Shown: positions 8,653 through 18,300, counted from the stretch's first letter. The stretch: 64,000 nt of DNA from Paraburkholderia guartelaensis (GCF_004353905.1 NZ_SMOD01000015.1:62001-126000), one strand, 5' to 3'. Notes: a model not told the origin generated them from the letters alone. A program made the numbers and translations.

Positions 8653-10716
8653 ATGCGCTACCCCAATCTGTTCAAACCCTTGACACTCAATCAGCTCACG
8701 CTGCGCAACCGCATCGTCAGCACGGCCCACGCCGAGGTCTACGCGGAGCCGGGCGGCTTGCCGGGCGACCGCTATATCCGCTATTACGAAGAAAAGGCCA
8801 AGGGCGGCGTAGGCCTGGCCGTCTGCGGCGGCTCGAGCCCGGTGTCGATCGACAGCCCGCAGGGCTGGTGGAAGTCGGTGAATCTCGCCACGGACAAGGT
8901 CATCGATCCACTCGCGCGTCTGGCCGAGGCCATGCACCGCCACGGCGCGAAGATCATGATCCAGGCCACCCACATGGGCCGCCGCTCCGCCTTTCACGGC
9001 GAGCATTGGCCGCATTTGATGTCGCCTTCGGGCGTACGCGAGCCGGTGCACCGCGGCAACGCGAAGATCATCGAGGTGGAGGAGATCCGCCGCATCATCG
9101 ACGACTTCGCGGCGGCCGCAAAGCGCGTGAAGGACGCGGGCATGGACGGCATCGAAATCTCCGCCGCGCACCAGCATCTGATCGACCAGTTCTGGAGCCC
9201 ACGCACGAACTTCCGCACCGACGAATGGGGCGGCTCGCTCGAAAACCGTCTGCGTTTTGGCGTGGAAGTGCTCAAGGCCGTGCGCGAAGCGGTAGGCAAG
9301 GACTTTTGCGTCGGCCTGCGCATGTGCGGCGACGAATTCCACGAAGACGGCCTCGATCACGAGCAGCTCAAGGAAATCGCGCAGGCGATGTCGGAAACCG
9401 GCCTCATCGATTATCTCGGCGTGATCGGCTCCGGCGCGGATACGCACAACACGCTCGCGAACTGCATGCCGCCGATGGCGCTGCCGCCGGAGCCGTTCGT
9501 GCATCTCGCGGCAGGCATCAAGTCGGTGGTCAAGCTGCCGGTCATGCATGCACAGAGCATTCGCGACGCGGGGCAGGCCGAGCGTCTGCTGGCGAGCGGC
9601 ATGGTCGATCTCGTGGGCATGACGCGCGCGCAGATTGCCGACCCGCATATGGTCATCAAGATTCGCGACGGCCGCGAGGACGAGATCAAGCAGTGCGTGG
9701 GCGCGAACTATTGCATCGACCGCCAGTACAACGGACTCGACGTGCTGTGCGTGCAGAACGCGGCGACGTCGCGCGAAGCGACCATGCCGCACGTGATCGA
9801 AAAATCGCGCGGCCCGAAGCGCAAGGTCGTGGTGGTCGGCGCGGGCCCGGCGGGCCTGGAGGCTGCACGCGTGGCGCGCCTGCGCGGCCATGACGTCGTG
9901 CTGTTCGAGAAGAACGACGCCGTGGGCGGCCAGATTCTGCTCGCTGCAAAAGCGCCGCAACGCGAGCAGATGGCGGGCATCGTGCGCTGGTTCGACATGG
10001 AGACGAAGCGTCTTGGCGTGGATCGCCGCCTTGGCGTGACGGCCGACGAAAAAACCATTCTCGCGGAAAAGCCCGACATCATCGTACTCGCCACGGGCGG
10101 CTCGAGCTTCACGCAGCAGGTTCCGGCCTGGGGCGTCGAAGAGGGGCTTGCCGTGAGCGCGTGGGACATCCTGAGCGGCAAGGTCGAACCGAAGCAGAAC
10201 GTGCTCGTCTACGACGGCGTGAGCACGCATGCGGGCGCAGGCGTGGCCGATTTCATTTCGAGCCGCGGCTCGAAGGTGGAGATCGTGACGCCCGACGTGA
10301 AAGTCGCCGACGACGTGGGCGGCACCACGTTCCCGATCTTCTATCGCCGGCTCTATGCCCAAGGCGTGACTCACACGCCGAACTACTGGCTCGACCGCGT
10401 GTACGAAGAAGACGGCAAGAAGATCGCCGTGCTGCGCAACGAGTACACGGAGGAACAGGAAGAGCGCGCCGTCGACCAGGTGGTGATCGAAAACGGCAGC
10501 ACGCCGAATGACGCCTTGTACTGGAAGCTCAAGCCCGAATCGGTCAATCGCGGGCAGGTGGACGTGCACAAGCTCTTCGCGGCCGAGGCGCAGCCGTGCC
10601 TTTCCGAAGAACTCGGCAATGGCCGCTTCCTGCTGTTCCGCGTGGGCGACTGCATCTCCTTGCACAACATTCACGGCGCGATCTACGACGCGCTGAGGCT
10701 CGCCAAGGACTTCTGA
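8653..10716 (+). CDS. dgcA: Dimethylglycine demethylation protein DgcA (flavin/iron-sulfur oxidoreductase)
   Basis: A 687-residue protein of the old-yellow-enzyme/trimethylamine-dehydrogenase family that demethylates dimethylglycine to sarcosine. The order of domains is an N-terminal FMN TIM barrel (FKPLTLNQLTLRNRIVSTAH at the start), a cysteine cluster for a 4Fe-4S centre at about 347-367 (QCVGANYCIDR and later VLCVQNAA), then a C-terminal dinucleotide-binding module (VVVVGAGPAGLEAARVA, about residue 395). It is followed 3 bp later by dgcB. The same order, dgcA-dgcB-ETF, is known from Pseudomonas aeruginosa. Length and motifs are intact. Confidence 0.94.
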   Translation: MRYPNLFKPLTLNQLTLRNRIVSTAHAEVYAEPGGLPGDRYIRYYEEKAKGGVGLAVCGGSSPVSIDSPQGWWKSVNLATDKVIDPLARLAEAMHRHGAKIMIQATHMGRRSAFHGEHWPHLMSPSGVREPVHRGNAKIIEVEEIRRIIDDFAAAAKRVKDAGMDGIEISAAHQHLIDQFWSPRTNFRTDEWGGSLENRLRFGVEVLKAVREAVGKDFCVGLRMCGDEFHEDGLDHEQLKEIAQAMSETGLIDYLGVIGSGADTHNTLANCMPPMALPPEPFVHLAAGIKSVVKLPVMHAQSIRDAGQAERLLASGMVDLVGMTRAQIADPHMVIKIRDGREDEIKQCVGANYCIDRQYNGLDVLCVQNAATSREATMPHVIEKSRGPKRKVVVVGAGPAGLEAARVARLRGHDVVLFEKNDAVGGQILLAAKAPQREQMAGIVRWFDMETKRLGVDRRLGVTADEKTILAEKPDIIVLATGGSSFTQQVPAWGVEEGLAVSAWDILSGKVEPKQNVLVYDGVSTHAGAGVADFISSRGSKVEIVTPDVKVADDVGGTTFPIFYRRLYAQGVTHTPNYWLDRVYEEDGKKIAVLRNEYTEEQEERAVDQVVIENGSTPNDALYWKLKPESVNRGQVDVHKLFAAEAQPCLSEELGNGRFLLFRVGDCISLHNIHGAIYDALRLAKDF

Positions 10717-10719
10717 ACC

Positions 10720-12648
10720 ATGAATCCGACCTGGCTCATTACCGCGCTGCTGTGGGTGTCGATGGCGGGGCTCGCGTTCGCGGTCGCGAAGCGTGCCGCT
10801 TTCTGGCGGGTGGGGCGCGCGGCTGCGCCCGGCTCCGTCGGCGTCGGCAAGCTGTTCAGTATCCCGAAGCGTTATTTCGTCGATCTGCACCACGTGGTGG
10901 CGCGCGACCCGTACATCGCCAAGACGCACGTTGCCACCGCGGGCGGCGCCATCGCGGCGCTCGCGCTCATGTTCATCAACTACGGGTTCGCGATCTATTC
11001 GCCGTGGCTCGACAAGCTGATCTTTCTTGCTGCGCTCGCCATGCTGATCGGCGTGGTGTTCGTGTGGCGCCGCCGCCACGCGAAAGCGGTGCCGGCGCGC
11101 CTCTCGCGCGGGCCCTGGAATACGCTGCCGTGGCTGCTCGGTTCGTTCGCGCTGGGTGTGGCGCTCTTCACGGTCGTACCGGCGGGCGCCATGTCGGGCG
11201 GCTTCGCGGTACTCTGCGCGCTGCTGATCGCCGTCGGCGCGTTCGCGATGACGTTCGGCGCGGCGCGCGGCGGCCCGATGAAGCATGCCGTGGCGGGGCT
11301 GTTGCACCTCGCGTTCCATCCGCGTCAGGAGCGCTTTTCGGCCACGCGCGAGGGCTGGACCGGCAACGGCACGGCTACGCCGCCCACGGCACTGAAGCTC
11401 CCAGACATTGAAGAGAAGCAGGAATATGGCGTGGCGAAACCCGTTGAGTTTCGCTGGAACCAACTGCTGAGTTTCGACGCCTGCGTGCAGTGCGGCAAAT
11501 GCGAGGCCGCGTGCCCCGCGTTCGCCTCGGGCCAGCCGCTCAACCCCAAGAAGCTGATTCAGGATCTCGTGGTGGGCATGGCCGGGGGCACCGATGCGGC
11601 CTATGCGGGCAGCCCCACGCCCGGCATCAAGGTCGGCGAGCATGCCGGCGCACCGAATGGCCCGATCGTCTCGAACCTGATCGAAGCGCAAACGCTGTGG
11701 TCGTGCACGACCTGCCGCGCCTGCGTGCAGGAGTGCCCGATGCTGATCGAGCACGTGGATGCCATCGTCGATATGCGCCGCAATCAGACCCTGGTGCATG
11801 GCGAGGTGCCGGGCAAAGGCCCCGAGGTGCTTGCCAATCTGCGCGAAACGGGCACGGCAGGCGGCTACGACAAGGCCGCGCGCTACGACTGGTCAGTCGA
11901 TCTCAACGCGCCGGTGGCGCAACCCGGCAAGCGCGTGGACATCCTGGTGGTAGCGGGCGAGGGCGCGTTCGACATGCGCTATCAGCGCACGCTCCGTGCG
12001 CTCGTGAAGGTGCTCAACAAGGCGGGCGTGAACTACGCGGTGCTGGGCGCGCGGGAAACCGACACGGGCGACGTGGCGCGCCGCCTCGGCGACGAAGCCA
12101 CATTCCAGCAGATGGCGAAGCAAATGATGACGACGCTCGCCACGCTGGACTTCGCGCGCATCGTCACCGCCGATCCGCACGTCATGCACAGTCTGCGCAA
12201 TGAATACCGCGCGCTTGGCGGGCGTTACGAAGTGCTGCATCACACGACCTACCTCGCGGAACTCGCCGCGACGGGACGCATCGCGCCCAAGGCCGTGCAG
12301 GCGCTCGCGGAAAAGCGCACGACGTATCACGATCCCTGCTATCTGGGCCGCTACAACGGCGAGACCGAAGCGCCGCGCCAACTGCTCAAGACCATCGGCA
12401 TCAAGGTCGTGGAGATGGAGCGTCACGGCATGCGTGCGCGCTGCTGCGGCGGTGGCGGCGGCGCGCCGCTCACCGATATCCCCGGCAAGCAGCGCATTCC
12501 CGACATCCGCATCGCCGACGCGCGCGCCGTCAACGCCGAAGTCGTCGCCGTTGGCTGCCCGCAATGCACGGCGATGCTCGAAGGCGTCGTGGGTCCGCGC
12601 CCCGACGTGCTCGACGTGGCCGAACTCGTAGCCGCCTCGCTGGAGTGA
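10720..12648 (+). CDS. dgcB: Dimethylglycine demethylation protein DgcB (membrane iron-sulfur oxidoreductase)
   Basis: A 642-residue membrane-anchored electron carrier. The first 200 residues contain several hydrophobic segments (for example MLIGVVFVW and the region around residues 130-190). Two 4Fe-4S ferredoxin motifs follow (CVQCGKCEAACP from residue 255; CTTCRACVQECP from residue 329). The C-terminus has two CCG-type cysteine-rich modules (HDPCYLGRYNG and RCCGGGGGAPL). It probably passes electrons from DgcA and the ETF pair to the quinone pool. It is spaced 3 bp from dgcA and 4 bp from the ETF alpha gene, so all are co-transcribed. Confidence 0.93.
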   Translation: MNPTWLITALLWVSMAGLAFAVAKRAAFWRVGRAAAPGSVGVGKLFSIPKRYFVDLHHVVARDPYIAKTHVATAGGAIAALALMFINYGFAIYSPWLDKLIFLAALAMLIGVVFVWRRRHAKAVPARLSRGPWNTLPWLLGSFALGVALFTVVPAGAMSGGFAVLCALLIAVGAFAMTFGAARGGPMKHAVAGLLHLAFHPRQERFSATREGWTGNGTATPPTALKLPDIEEKQEYGVAKPVEFRWNQLLSFDACVQCGKCEAACPAFASGQPLNPKKLIQDLVVGMAGGTDAAYAGSPTPGIKVGEHAGAPNGPIVSNLIEAQTLWSCTTCRACVQECPMLIEHVDAIVDMRRNQTLVHGEVPGKGPEVLANLRETGTAGGYDKAARYDWSVDLNAPVAQPGKRVDILVVAGEGAFDMRYQRTLRALVKVLNKAGVNYAVLGARETDTGDVARRLGDEATFQQMAKQMMTTLATLDFARIVTADPHVMHSLRNEYRALGGRYEVLHHTTYLAELAATGRIAPKAVQALAEKRTTYHDPCYLGRYNGETEAPRQLLKTIGIKVVEMERHGMRARCCGGGGGAPLTDIPGKQRIPDIRIADARAVNAEVVAVGCPQCTAMLEGVVGPRPDVLDVAELVAASLE

Positions 12649-12652
12649 ATCG

Positions 12653-13816
12653 ATGAATACCCTCAAACGAATCGATCCGCGCCGTCCCTTCGTCATTACG
12701 GCGGCGGGCCTCAAGCGCATCACGCTGGGCGAAGCCGGCAGCGCGGACACGAGCGCCGAGCCATGGCATACGCAGCACGCAAGCGCAGCGAAGCCACGCC
12801 GAGTGATTAGTCATCCGGATCATGTACTGCTCGTTGTCGCGCACGCCGAACGCGGCGCGCTCGACGATCACGCGTGCCAGGCCATTGCCGCCGCCGCGCT
12901 GCTGGCCGATGCGCAAACCGAAGTCGCGCTGCTCGTGTTCGGCGAGCTGAAGGACGATGCTGGGGCGCTCGGCGTGGACAAGCTGATCGAACTGCCGGGT
13001 TTCGAGCGCCGTACGTTCGCGCCGGAAAGCGCGTTGCGTGCGCTGCAGGCCTGCGCCGCGGCGCTCGCGCCGAAGCACGTCTTCCTGCCCGACAACGCCA
13101 GCGGCGACGGCGATCTCGGCCGCCGCTATGCGGCCGCCGCGGGTGCGAGCGTGGCAACTCACGTGGTCGAGATCGATGCGACGCATGTGGGCGTGTATGA
13201 ACAGGCGAAGCGCGCGTGGGCCGCGCGCTCGCTGCCCGACGTGATCCTGCTCGCGCCGAACGCTGTCGAGGCGAAGCTGCCTTTCGTCGGCGCGGGCGAA
13301 CGCCTCGCGGGCGATTTCATCCGGCCGGCTACCGACCTCGCGTCGCCATACAAGGACCTCGGCCTCGAATCTATCGACGCCGCCCAGGTCGCGCTCGAAG
13401 AAGCCGATTTCATCGTCTCGGCGGGCAACGGCGTGACCGACATCGCCGCGTTCGGGCGCCTCGCGGGCGCCTTCGGTGCGGCCATCGGCGCGAGCCGCGT
13501 GGCAGTGGACAACGGTCACTTCACGCGCGACAAGCAGGTGGGCGCAACGGGCAAGACGGTCGAGGCGAGCGTGTATATCGCGTTCGGCATTTCGGGCGCC
13601 GTGCAGCACTTGCAGGGCATCAAGGACTGCCGCCATGTGATTGCCGTGAATCTCGACGGCAGCGCGCCCATTGCGAAGCGCGCCAATCTGACCGTGGTCG
13701 GCGACGCGCAAGGCACGATCGCCGCGCTGATCGAGCAGGTGCAAGCCGCACGCGCAGAGCGTGGCGGGGCGAGCGCCGTCCGTGACGAAACGCATTCCGC
13801 AGGAGTCGCTGCATGA
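12653..13816 (+). CDS. Electron transfer flavoprotein alpha subunit, betaine-operon type
   Basis: A 387-residue ETF alpha-family protein. The C-terminal FAD domain shows the family pattern: an AADFIVSAGNGV-like turn (EEADFIVSAGNGVTDI), QVGATGKTVEASVYIAFGIS, and the GIKDCRHVIAVNLD segment near the end. It has an N-terminal extension of about 55 residues with low similarity to ordinary ETF alpha. With the next gene it should form the dedicated ETF that takes electrons from dimethylglycine oxidation to DgcB. A GGAG site precedes the ATG, and the stop overlaps the next start (ATGA). Confidence 0.9.
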   Translation: MNTLKRIDPRRPFVITAAGLKRITLGEAGSADTSAEPWHTQHASAAKPRRVISHPDHVLLVVAHAERGALDDHACQAIAAAALLADAQTEVALLVFGELKDDAGALGVDKLIELPGFERRTFAPESALRALQACAAALAPKHVFLPDNASGDGDLGRRYAAAAGASVATHVVEIDATHVGVYEQAKRAWAARSLPDVILLAPNAVEAKLPFVGAGERLAGDFIRPATDLASPYKDLGLESIDAAQVALEEADFIVSAGNGVTDIAAFGRLAGAFGAAIGASRVAVDNGHFTRDKQVGATGKTVEASVYIAFGISGAVQHLQGIKDCRHVIAVNLDGSAPIAKRANLTVVGDAQGTIAALIEQVQAARAERGGASAVRDETHSAGVAA

Positions 13817-14625
13817 ACGCACGCCATGATCCTCAACGTGGAATCGAGCGCATTGCGGTGCTCGTTTCGGTGGGGCGTCACCCCGTGAGCGGCGCGCCGC
13901 GTTACAGCCGCAACGATGCCCTCGCGCTCGACCTCGCGCGTACGCTGGCCGAGCGGCATCGCGCGCGTCTCGACGTGCTGCACGCAGGCGACGCCGCCGA
14001 TCCCGCGCTCGCCGAATACCTCGCGCTGGGCGCGCACGAAGTGGAGGTGCTGGCCTGCGCGCCTTCCGGCGACGCGGCGCGTGTGCTCGCCGAACGCGTG
14101 CGCGGCTACGACCTCGTGCTGACCGGCACGCGCGCCGAGGGCGCGCACGACAGCGGCATGCTGCCGTACGGTGTGGCGGCTGCGCTGGGCCTGCCGATCG
14201 TGGGCGGCGCGGTCGATATCGACGTGGACGTCACGACGCGCGCCGCCGTGGTGCGCCAGTTTCTGCCCAAGGGTCTGCGCCGTCGCGTGCAGACGGCGCT
14301 GCCCGCGGTGATCGCCGTGCATCCGCTCGCGAACGCCGAGCCCCGTTACGCCTATGCGCGGCTTCGCGCGGGCGCGGTGCGGCCCGCGAGCGCAACGCGC
14401 GTCAGCGCCGCCGAATCGACTGAAGCGGCCGCCTGGACGGTCGGCCCGATTGAGCGTAAACCCGTGCGGCTGGCCGCGGCGGAAAAGCGTTCAGGCCACG
14501 CGCGCATGCTTTCGGCGACCACGACCGAAAGCCGGGGCGGCAACGTCGTAATTGAAGGGAGTTCGGTCGAAAAAGCACAAGTGATCCTCGCGTATTTGCG
14601 GGAGCATCAACTCATCGACTACTGA
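13813..14625 (+). CDS. Electron transfer flavoprotein beta-subunit family protein, betaine-operon type
   Basis: A 270-residue ETF beta-like protein that pairs with the preceding alpha subunit. It retains the SRNDALALDLARTLAERH-type N-terminal fold and the DLVLTGTRAEGAHDSGMLPYGVAAALG segment. It has a low-similarity linker rich in Ala/Ser at about residues 195-245 and ends with AYLREHQLI, which resembles the ETF beta C-terminal recognition loop region. Its start overlaps the alpha gene by 4 bp, with a GCAGGAG site in the alpha coding end. It is divergent from housekeeping EtfB, as expected for this pathway-specific copy. Confidence 0.85.
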   Translation: MNARHDPQRGIERIAVLVSVGRHPVSGAPRYSRNDALALDLARTLAERHRARLDVLHAGDAADPALAEYLALGAHEVEVLACAPSGDAARVLAERVRGYDLVLTGTRAEGAHDSGMLPYGVAAALGLPIVGGAVDIDVDVTTRAAVVRQFLPKGLRRRVQTALPAVIAVHPLANAEPRYAYARLRAGAVRPASATRVSAAESTEAAAWTVGPIERKPVRLAAAEKRSGHARMLSATTTESRGGNVVIEGSSVEKAQVILAYLREHQLIDY

Positions 14626-14674
14626 TTTTGCTGGCCTGTCGGCAACGAACTGGGATGAAAAATCCGGAGCACAC

Positions 14675-15916
14675 ATGAAAGTAACGGCAGAGATTCGCGC
14701 GCTGATCGAGCGCCGCCAAGCGGGTTACAGCCTGGAGGCGCCTTTCTACCTGAGCGAGGAGATTTTCGCGCTCGATATGGAGACGATTTTCCGGCAACAC
14801 TGGATCGAGGTCGCCACGGAAGCGGAAATTCCGGAACCGGGCGATTACGTGACCGTCGATCTGGCGGGCGACTCGATCCTGATCGTGCGCGACGACGACA
14901 TGCAGGTGCGCGCGTTCCACAACGTCTGCCGCCACCGCGGCGCGCGGCTGTGTAACGAAGAGAAGGGGTCGGTGGGCAATATCGTGTGCCCGTATCACAG
15001 CTGGACCTACAACCTCACCGGCGCGCTGATGTTCGCCGAGCACATGGGCGAGCAGTTCGACCGCTGCAAGCACAGCCTCAAGAACGTGCATGTGGAAAAT
15101 CTCGCGGGCCTGATCTTCGTGTGTCTCGCCGAAGAGCCGCCCGCCGACTTCGCGGCGATGCGCGCCGAAATGGAGCCGTATTTGCTGCCGCACGACCTGG
15201 CGGGCTGCAAGGTGGCCGCACAAGTCGACATCATCGAGAAGGGCAACTGGAAGCTCGTGATGGAAAACAATCGCGAGTGCTATCACTGCGTGGCGAATCA
15301 TCCCGAGCTGACGATTTCGCTCTACGAATACGGCTTTGGCTACGCGCGCACGGACGCCAACGCGGAAGGCATGGACGCGTTCGAGCGCACCTGCAACGAG
15401 CGCGCGCAGCAGTGGGAAGCGATGGACCTGCCGTCCGTCGAAATCGAAAAACTGCTGGACGTAACGGGTTTTCGCACGCAGCGCCTGCCGCTCGACCGCT
15501 GCGGCGAGTCGCAAACGCTGGATGCGAAGGTCGCCTCGAAGAAGCTGCTCGGCGAATTCCGCACGGCCGATCTCGGCGGCCTCTCGTTCTGGACGCAGCC
15601 GAATTCGTGGCATCACTTCATGAGCGATCACATCGTGTCGTTTTCCGTGATTCCGCTTTCCGCCGGCGAAACGCTCGTGCGCACGCGCTGGCTCGTTCAC
15701 AAGGACGCGCGCGAAGGCATCGATTACGACGTGGAGAACCTCACTGCCGTGTGGAACGCGACCAACAACCAGGACCGCACGCTCGTGGAGTATTCGCAGC
15801 GCGGAGCGACGAGCAGTGCGTATGAGCCGGGTCCGTATTCGCCGTACACGGAAGGGCTCGTTGAAAAGTTCTCGGCCTGGTATATCGGCCGCCTCGCCAG
15901 GCAGATTGGCGCATAA
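14675..15916 (+). CDS. gbcA: Glycine betaine monooxygenase, Rieske oxygenase subunit
   Basis: The oxygenase component that demethylates glycine betaine to dimethylglycine and formaldehyde. It has 413 residues, normal for the family. The Rieske 2Fe-2S ligands are visible as NVCRHRGARLC and VCPYHSW at about residues 88-110, and the mononuclear-iron region as ENNRECYHCVANHPEL at about 197-212. The ATG follows a strong CGGAGC site, 49 bp after the ETF beta gene. The reductase gbcB follows after 35 bp. This is the first step of the pathway encoded in the block. Confidence 0.94.
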   Translation: MKVTAEIRALIERRQAGYSLEAPFYLSEEIFALDMETIFRQHWIEVATEAEIPEPGDYVTVDLAGDSILIVRDDDMQVRAFHNVCRHRGARLCNEEKGSVGNIVCPYHSWTYNLTGALMFAEHMGEQFDRCKHSLKNVHVENLAGLIFVCLAEEPPADFAAMRAEMEPYLLPHDLAGCKVAAQVDIIEKGNWKLVMENNRECYHCVANHPELTISLYEYGFGYARTDANAEGMDAFERTCNERAQQWEAMDLPSVEIEKLLDVTGFRTQRLPLDRCGESQTLDAKVASKKLLGEFRTADLGGLSFWTQPNSWHHFMSDHIVSFSVIPLSAGETLVRTRWLVHKDAREGIDYDVENLTAVWNATNNQDRTLVEYSQRGATSSAYEPGPYSPYTEGLVEKFSAWYIGRLARQIGA

Positions 15917-15951
15917 CGCACACGCGTAAAGCAAAGAGAGCGGAGTTTGAC

Positions 15952-17097
15952 ATGATGCGAGACGCGGCCCAATTCAATCCACTCGACGCCAGCGACAGCC
16001 GGGTGACGCGCCCGGCGTTCTGGGGCGCGCTGCCCGAGCGGTGGACGAGCGAGGTCGAGGAGACCCTCGTGTGCTGCCACGTATGGCAGGAAACGCACGA
16101 CGTGAAGAGCTTTTTCCTGCGCTCGCCGCAGGGCCGCACGTTCTCGTTCGAGCCGGGGCAGTTCCTCACGCTCGAACTCGAGATCGACGGCGAGGCCATC
16201 AACCGGTGCTATACGATTTCGTCGTCGCCCGCACGGCCTCATACCATTTCCATTACGGTCAAGCGAGTGCCGGGCGGCAAGGTGTCGAACTGGCTGCACG
16301 ACAACCTGCGGCCTGGCGTTTCGCTGCGCGTGCTCGGGCCGGCCGGCGAATTCACCTGTGCGCGTCACCCCGCTCCGAAGTATCTGTTCCTTTCCGCAGG
16401 GTCCGGCGTCACGCCGCTGATGTCGATGAGCCGCGCGCATCACGATCTCGCGGAGGACCGCGACATCGTTTTCGTGAACAGCGCCCGCACACCCGACGAC
16501 ATCATCTTCGCGCGCGAACTGGAACTGATCGCTTCGAGCCGCGCGAATTTCCGCACGTCGTTCGTCTGTGAAAGGGTGGGCGCACGCACCGATTGGTCAG
16601 GCGTGACGGGCTTTCTTTCGCTGCCGCTCCTGAAGTTGATTGCACCGGACTTCATGGAACGCGAAATCTTCACCTGCGGGCCCGCGCCCTACATGAAAGC
16701 CGTGCGCGATCTGCTCGACGAAGCGGGCTTCGCGCGCGAACGCTATCACGAAGAGAGTTTTTCATTCGAAACGCTTACGGCGGAAGCCGAAGCGCCGGTC
16801 GAACAGCCTCCGGCGGAATCGTCGGTCGAAACGGCCAGCTTCAAGATCACCTTCGCAAAGAGCCGCCGCGAGATTCAATGCGGCGCACAACAGACCGTGC
16901 TCGATGCTGCGCGCCAGGCCGGCGTGCGCCTCGCTTCCTCGTGCAGCCAGGGCATGTGCGGAACCTGCAAGGTCAAGCTCGTTTCCGGGCAAGTGGATAT
17001 GAAGCATAGCGGCGGCATACGCCAGCGCGAAATCGATCAGGGCATGGCGCTGCTGTGCTGCTCGAAGCCGCTGTCCGACCTCGTCGTCGACAAATAG
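15952..17097 (+). CDS. gbcB: Glycine betaine monooxygenase, reductase subunit
   Basis: A 381-residue NADH-dependent reductase that feeds electrons to GbcA. The order of domains is an FAD-binding barrel (INRCYTISSSPARP, the flavin motif), an NAD-binding domain (FLSAGSGVTPLMSM and ITCGPAPYMKAV-like IFTCGPAPYM), an acidic/proline linker, then a C-terminal plant-type 2Fe-2S ferredoxin (SSCSQGMCGTCKVK and the last cysteine in LLCCSKP). Two adjacent ATG codons at 15952 and 15955 are equally plausible starts behind a GCGGAG site. It is in an operon with gbcA. Confidence 0.94.
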   Translation: MMRDAAQFNPLDASDSRVTRPAFWGALPERWTSEVEETLVCCHVWQETHDVKSFFLRSPQGRTFSFEPGQFLTLELEIDGEAINRCYTISSSPARPHTISITVKRVPGGKVSNWLHDNLRPGVSLRVLGPAGEFTCARHPAPKYLFLSAGSGVTPLMSMSRAHHDLAEDRDIVFVNSARTPDDIIFARELELIASSRANFRTSFVCERVGARTDWSGVTGFLSLPLLKLIAPDFMEREIFTCGPAPYMKAVRDLLDEAGFARERYHEESFSFETLTAEAEAPVEQPPAESSVETASFKITFAKSRREIQCGAQQTVLDAARQAGVRLASSCSQGMCGTCKVKLVSGQVDMKHSGGIRQREIDQGMALLCCSKPLSDLVVDK

Positions 17098-17209
17098 CGC
17101 GCACGTCGCGCAACGACAAGAACACGTCGTAAATCGACGTTAGCGGCAGATTGTGGCGGGCGAATCTGCATATGCACGGGGCGCTTGCCCATATCACAGG
17201 AGATCGACC
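17098..17209 (+). promoter_or_regulatory. Leader/promoter region of the betaine transporter genes
   Basis: 112 bp between gbcB and the substrate-binding-protein gene. It holds a strong ribosome-binding site (ACAGGAG at 17197-17203) and the word TCGACGTTAGCGGCA at about 17134-17148, similar to a word upstream of glyA. It may carry a promoter or activator site for the transporter; no clear sigma-70 boxes are seen. Confidence 0.35.
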
Positions 17210-18070
17210 ATGAAGCTGGCTGGAAAACTCTTTTGGACCGGTGTGTTATCGGCGATGGTGAGCTTGAGCGCCCCGGCGTTTGCCGACGGCAAGCCGACCT
17301 TGAAGATCGGTTATGTCGAAGGCTGGGACGACAGCGTCGCGACGTCCAACGTGGCCGCGCGCATCATCGAGAAACGCTACGGCTATCCGGTGCAGCTCGT
17401 GCCCGTGGCCGCGGGCATCATGTGGCAGGGCGTGGCGCGCGGTGACCTCGACGCGACGCTTTCCGCCTGGCTCCCCGTCACACAGGGCGCGTACTGGGCG
17501 CAATTCAAGGACAAGGTGGTCGACCTCGGCACGAACTTCACGGGCGCGAAGATTGGCCTCGTGGTGCCCGACTATGTGAGCGCGAAGAGCATTACCGATC
17601 TGAACGCGGACAAGTCGGCGTTCGGCGGGCGCATCGTCGGCATCGACGCCGGCGCGGGCGTGATGCGCAAGACCGATGAGGCCGTCAAGCAATACGACCT
17701 CAGCTACAGCGTGATGCCGAGTTCGGGCAGCGCGATGACGGCCGAGCTGGCGCGCTCGGTGGGATCGAAGAAACCCGTGATCGTCACGGGCTGGACGCCG
17801 CACTGGATGTTCGCCAAGTACAAGCTGCGCTTCCTCGATGATCCGAAGAACGTCTACGGCGCGGCCGAGCACGTGGACAACGTGGCCAACCCCGAGCTGG
17901 AAAAGAAGGCCCCGCAGGTCGTGACGTTCCTGAAGAACTTCCAGTGGAAGCCGGGTGAGATCGACAGCGTGATGCTCGCGATCCAGAACGGCGAGAAGCC
18001 TGACGCCGCCGCCGATACGTGGATCGCCGCGCATGGCGACCGCGTGAATGCCTGGGCGGGCACGCAGTAA
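17210..18070 (+). CDS. Glycine betaine/quaternary-amine ABC transporter substrate-binding protein
   Basis: A periplasmic binding protein of the OpuAC/ProX class, 286 residues. The N-terminus is a Sec signal peptide (MKLAGKLFWTG, hydrophobic core, cleavage after AFA at about residue 25). The mature protein has the conserved opening KIGYVEGWDDS and the aromatic-cage region IVTGWTPHWMFAKYKL typical of quaternary-amine binding. The ATG at 17210 has an ideal AGGAG site, so a longer frame from 17153 was rejected. It is the first gene of the transporter set and lies directly after gbcB, so betaine is the likely ligand; choline or carnitine cannot be excluded. Confidence 0.9.
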   Translation: MKLAGKLFWTGVLSAMVSLSAPAFADGKPTLKIGYVEGWDDSVATSNVAARIIEKRYGYPVQLVPVAAGIMWQGVARGDLDATLSAWLPVTQGAYWAQFKDKVVDLGTNFTGAKIGLVVPDYVSAKSITDLNADKSAFGGRIVGIDAGAGVMRKTDEAVKQYDLSYSVMPSSGSAMTAELARSVGSKKPVIVTGWTPHWMFAKYKLRFLDDPKNVYGAAEHVDNVANPELEKKAPQVVTFLKNFQWKPGEIDSVMLAIQNGEKPDAAADTWIAAHGDRVNAWAGTQ

Positions 18071-18300
18071 TCGCAAGCAATAAAACGGCAGGGGGCCCGC
18101 AGCGGCCCCGCCAGATCAGCGCCCATCACGGGCCGCGCGCAGTGCGATTGTGCGCATGCAGCAAGTGACTTTTCTGATGCGGCGCCGTGTCGCTTTTGCG
18201 TAAGCGTCTGTCGCAATTCGCCATCCCGGCAGGGATTTTTCTGGCAACTATGTAGACATACCGTGCGGGCCGGCGCCTGCCGTTCGAGGAGACGGAGTCG
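18071..18300 (+). promoter_or_regulatory. Gap with GC-rich hairpin between binding-protein and ATPase genes
   Basis: 230 bp without a gene. A hairpin at 18092-18109 (6-bp GC stem, 6-base loop) lies 20 bp after the binding-protein stop. It has no T-run, so it may stabilise the upstream message or attenuate transcription, lowering ATPase and permease levels relative to the binding protein. An AT-richer stretch at 18230-18265 could hold a secondary promoter; a GGAG site (18287-18290) serves the next gene. Confidence 0.45.

Noticed and set aside
8332..11799. Very long leftward open frame (1155 codons) opposite dgcA and dgcB
   Set aside because: It is a shadow of two clearly recognised rightward genes in GC-rich DNA; its translation is His/Arg/Ala-rich and matches no family.
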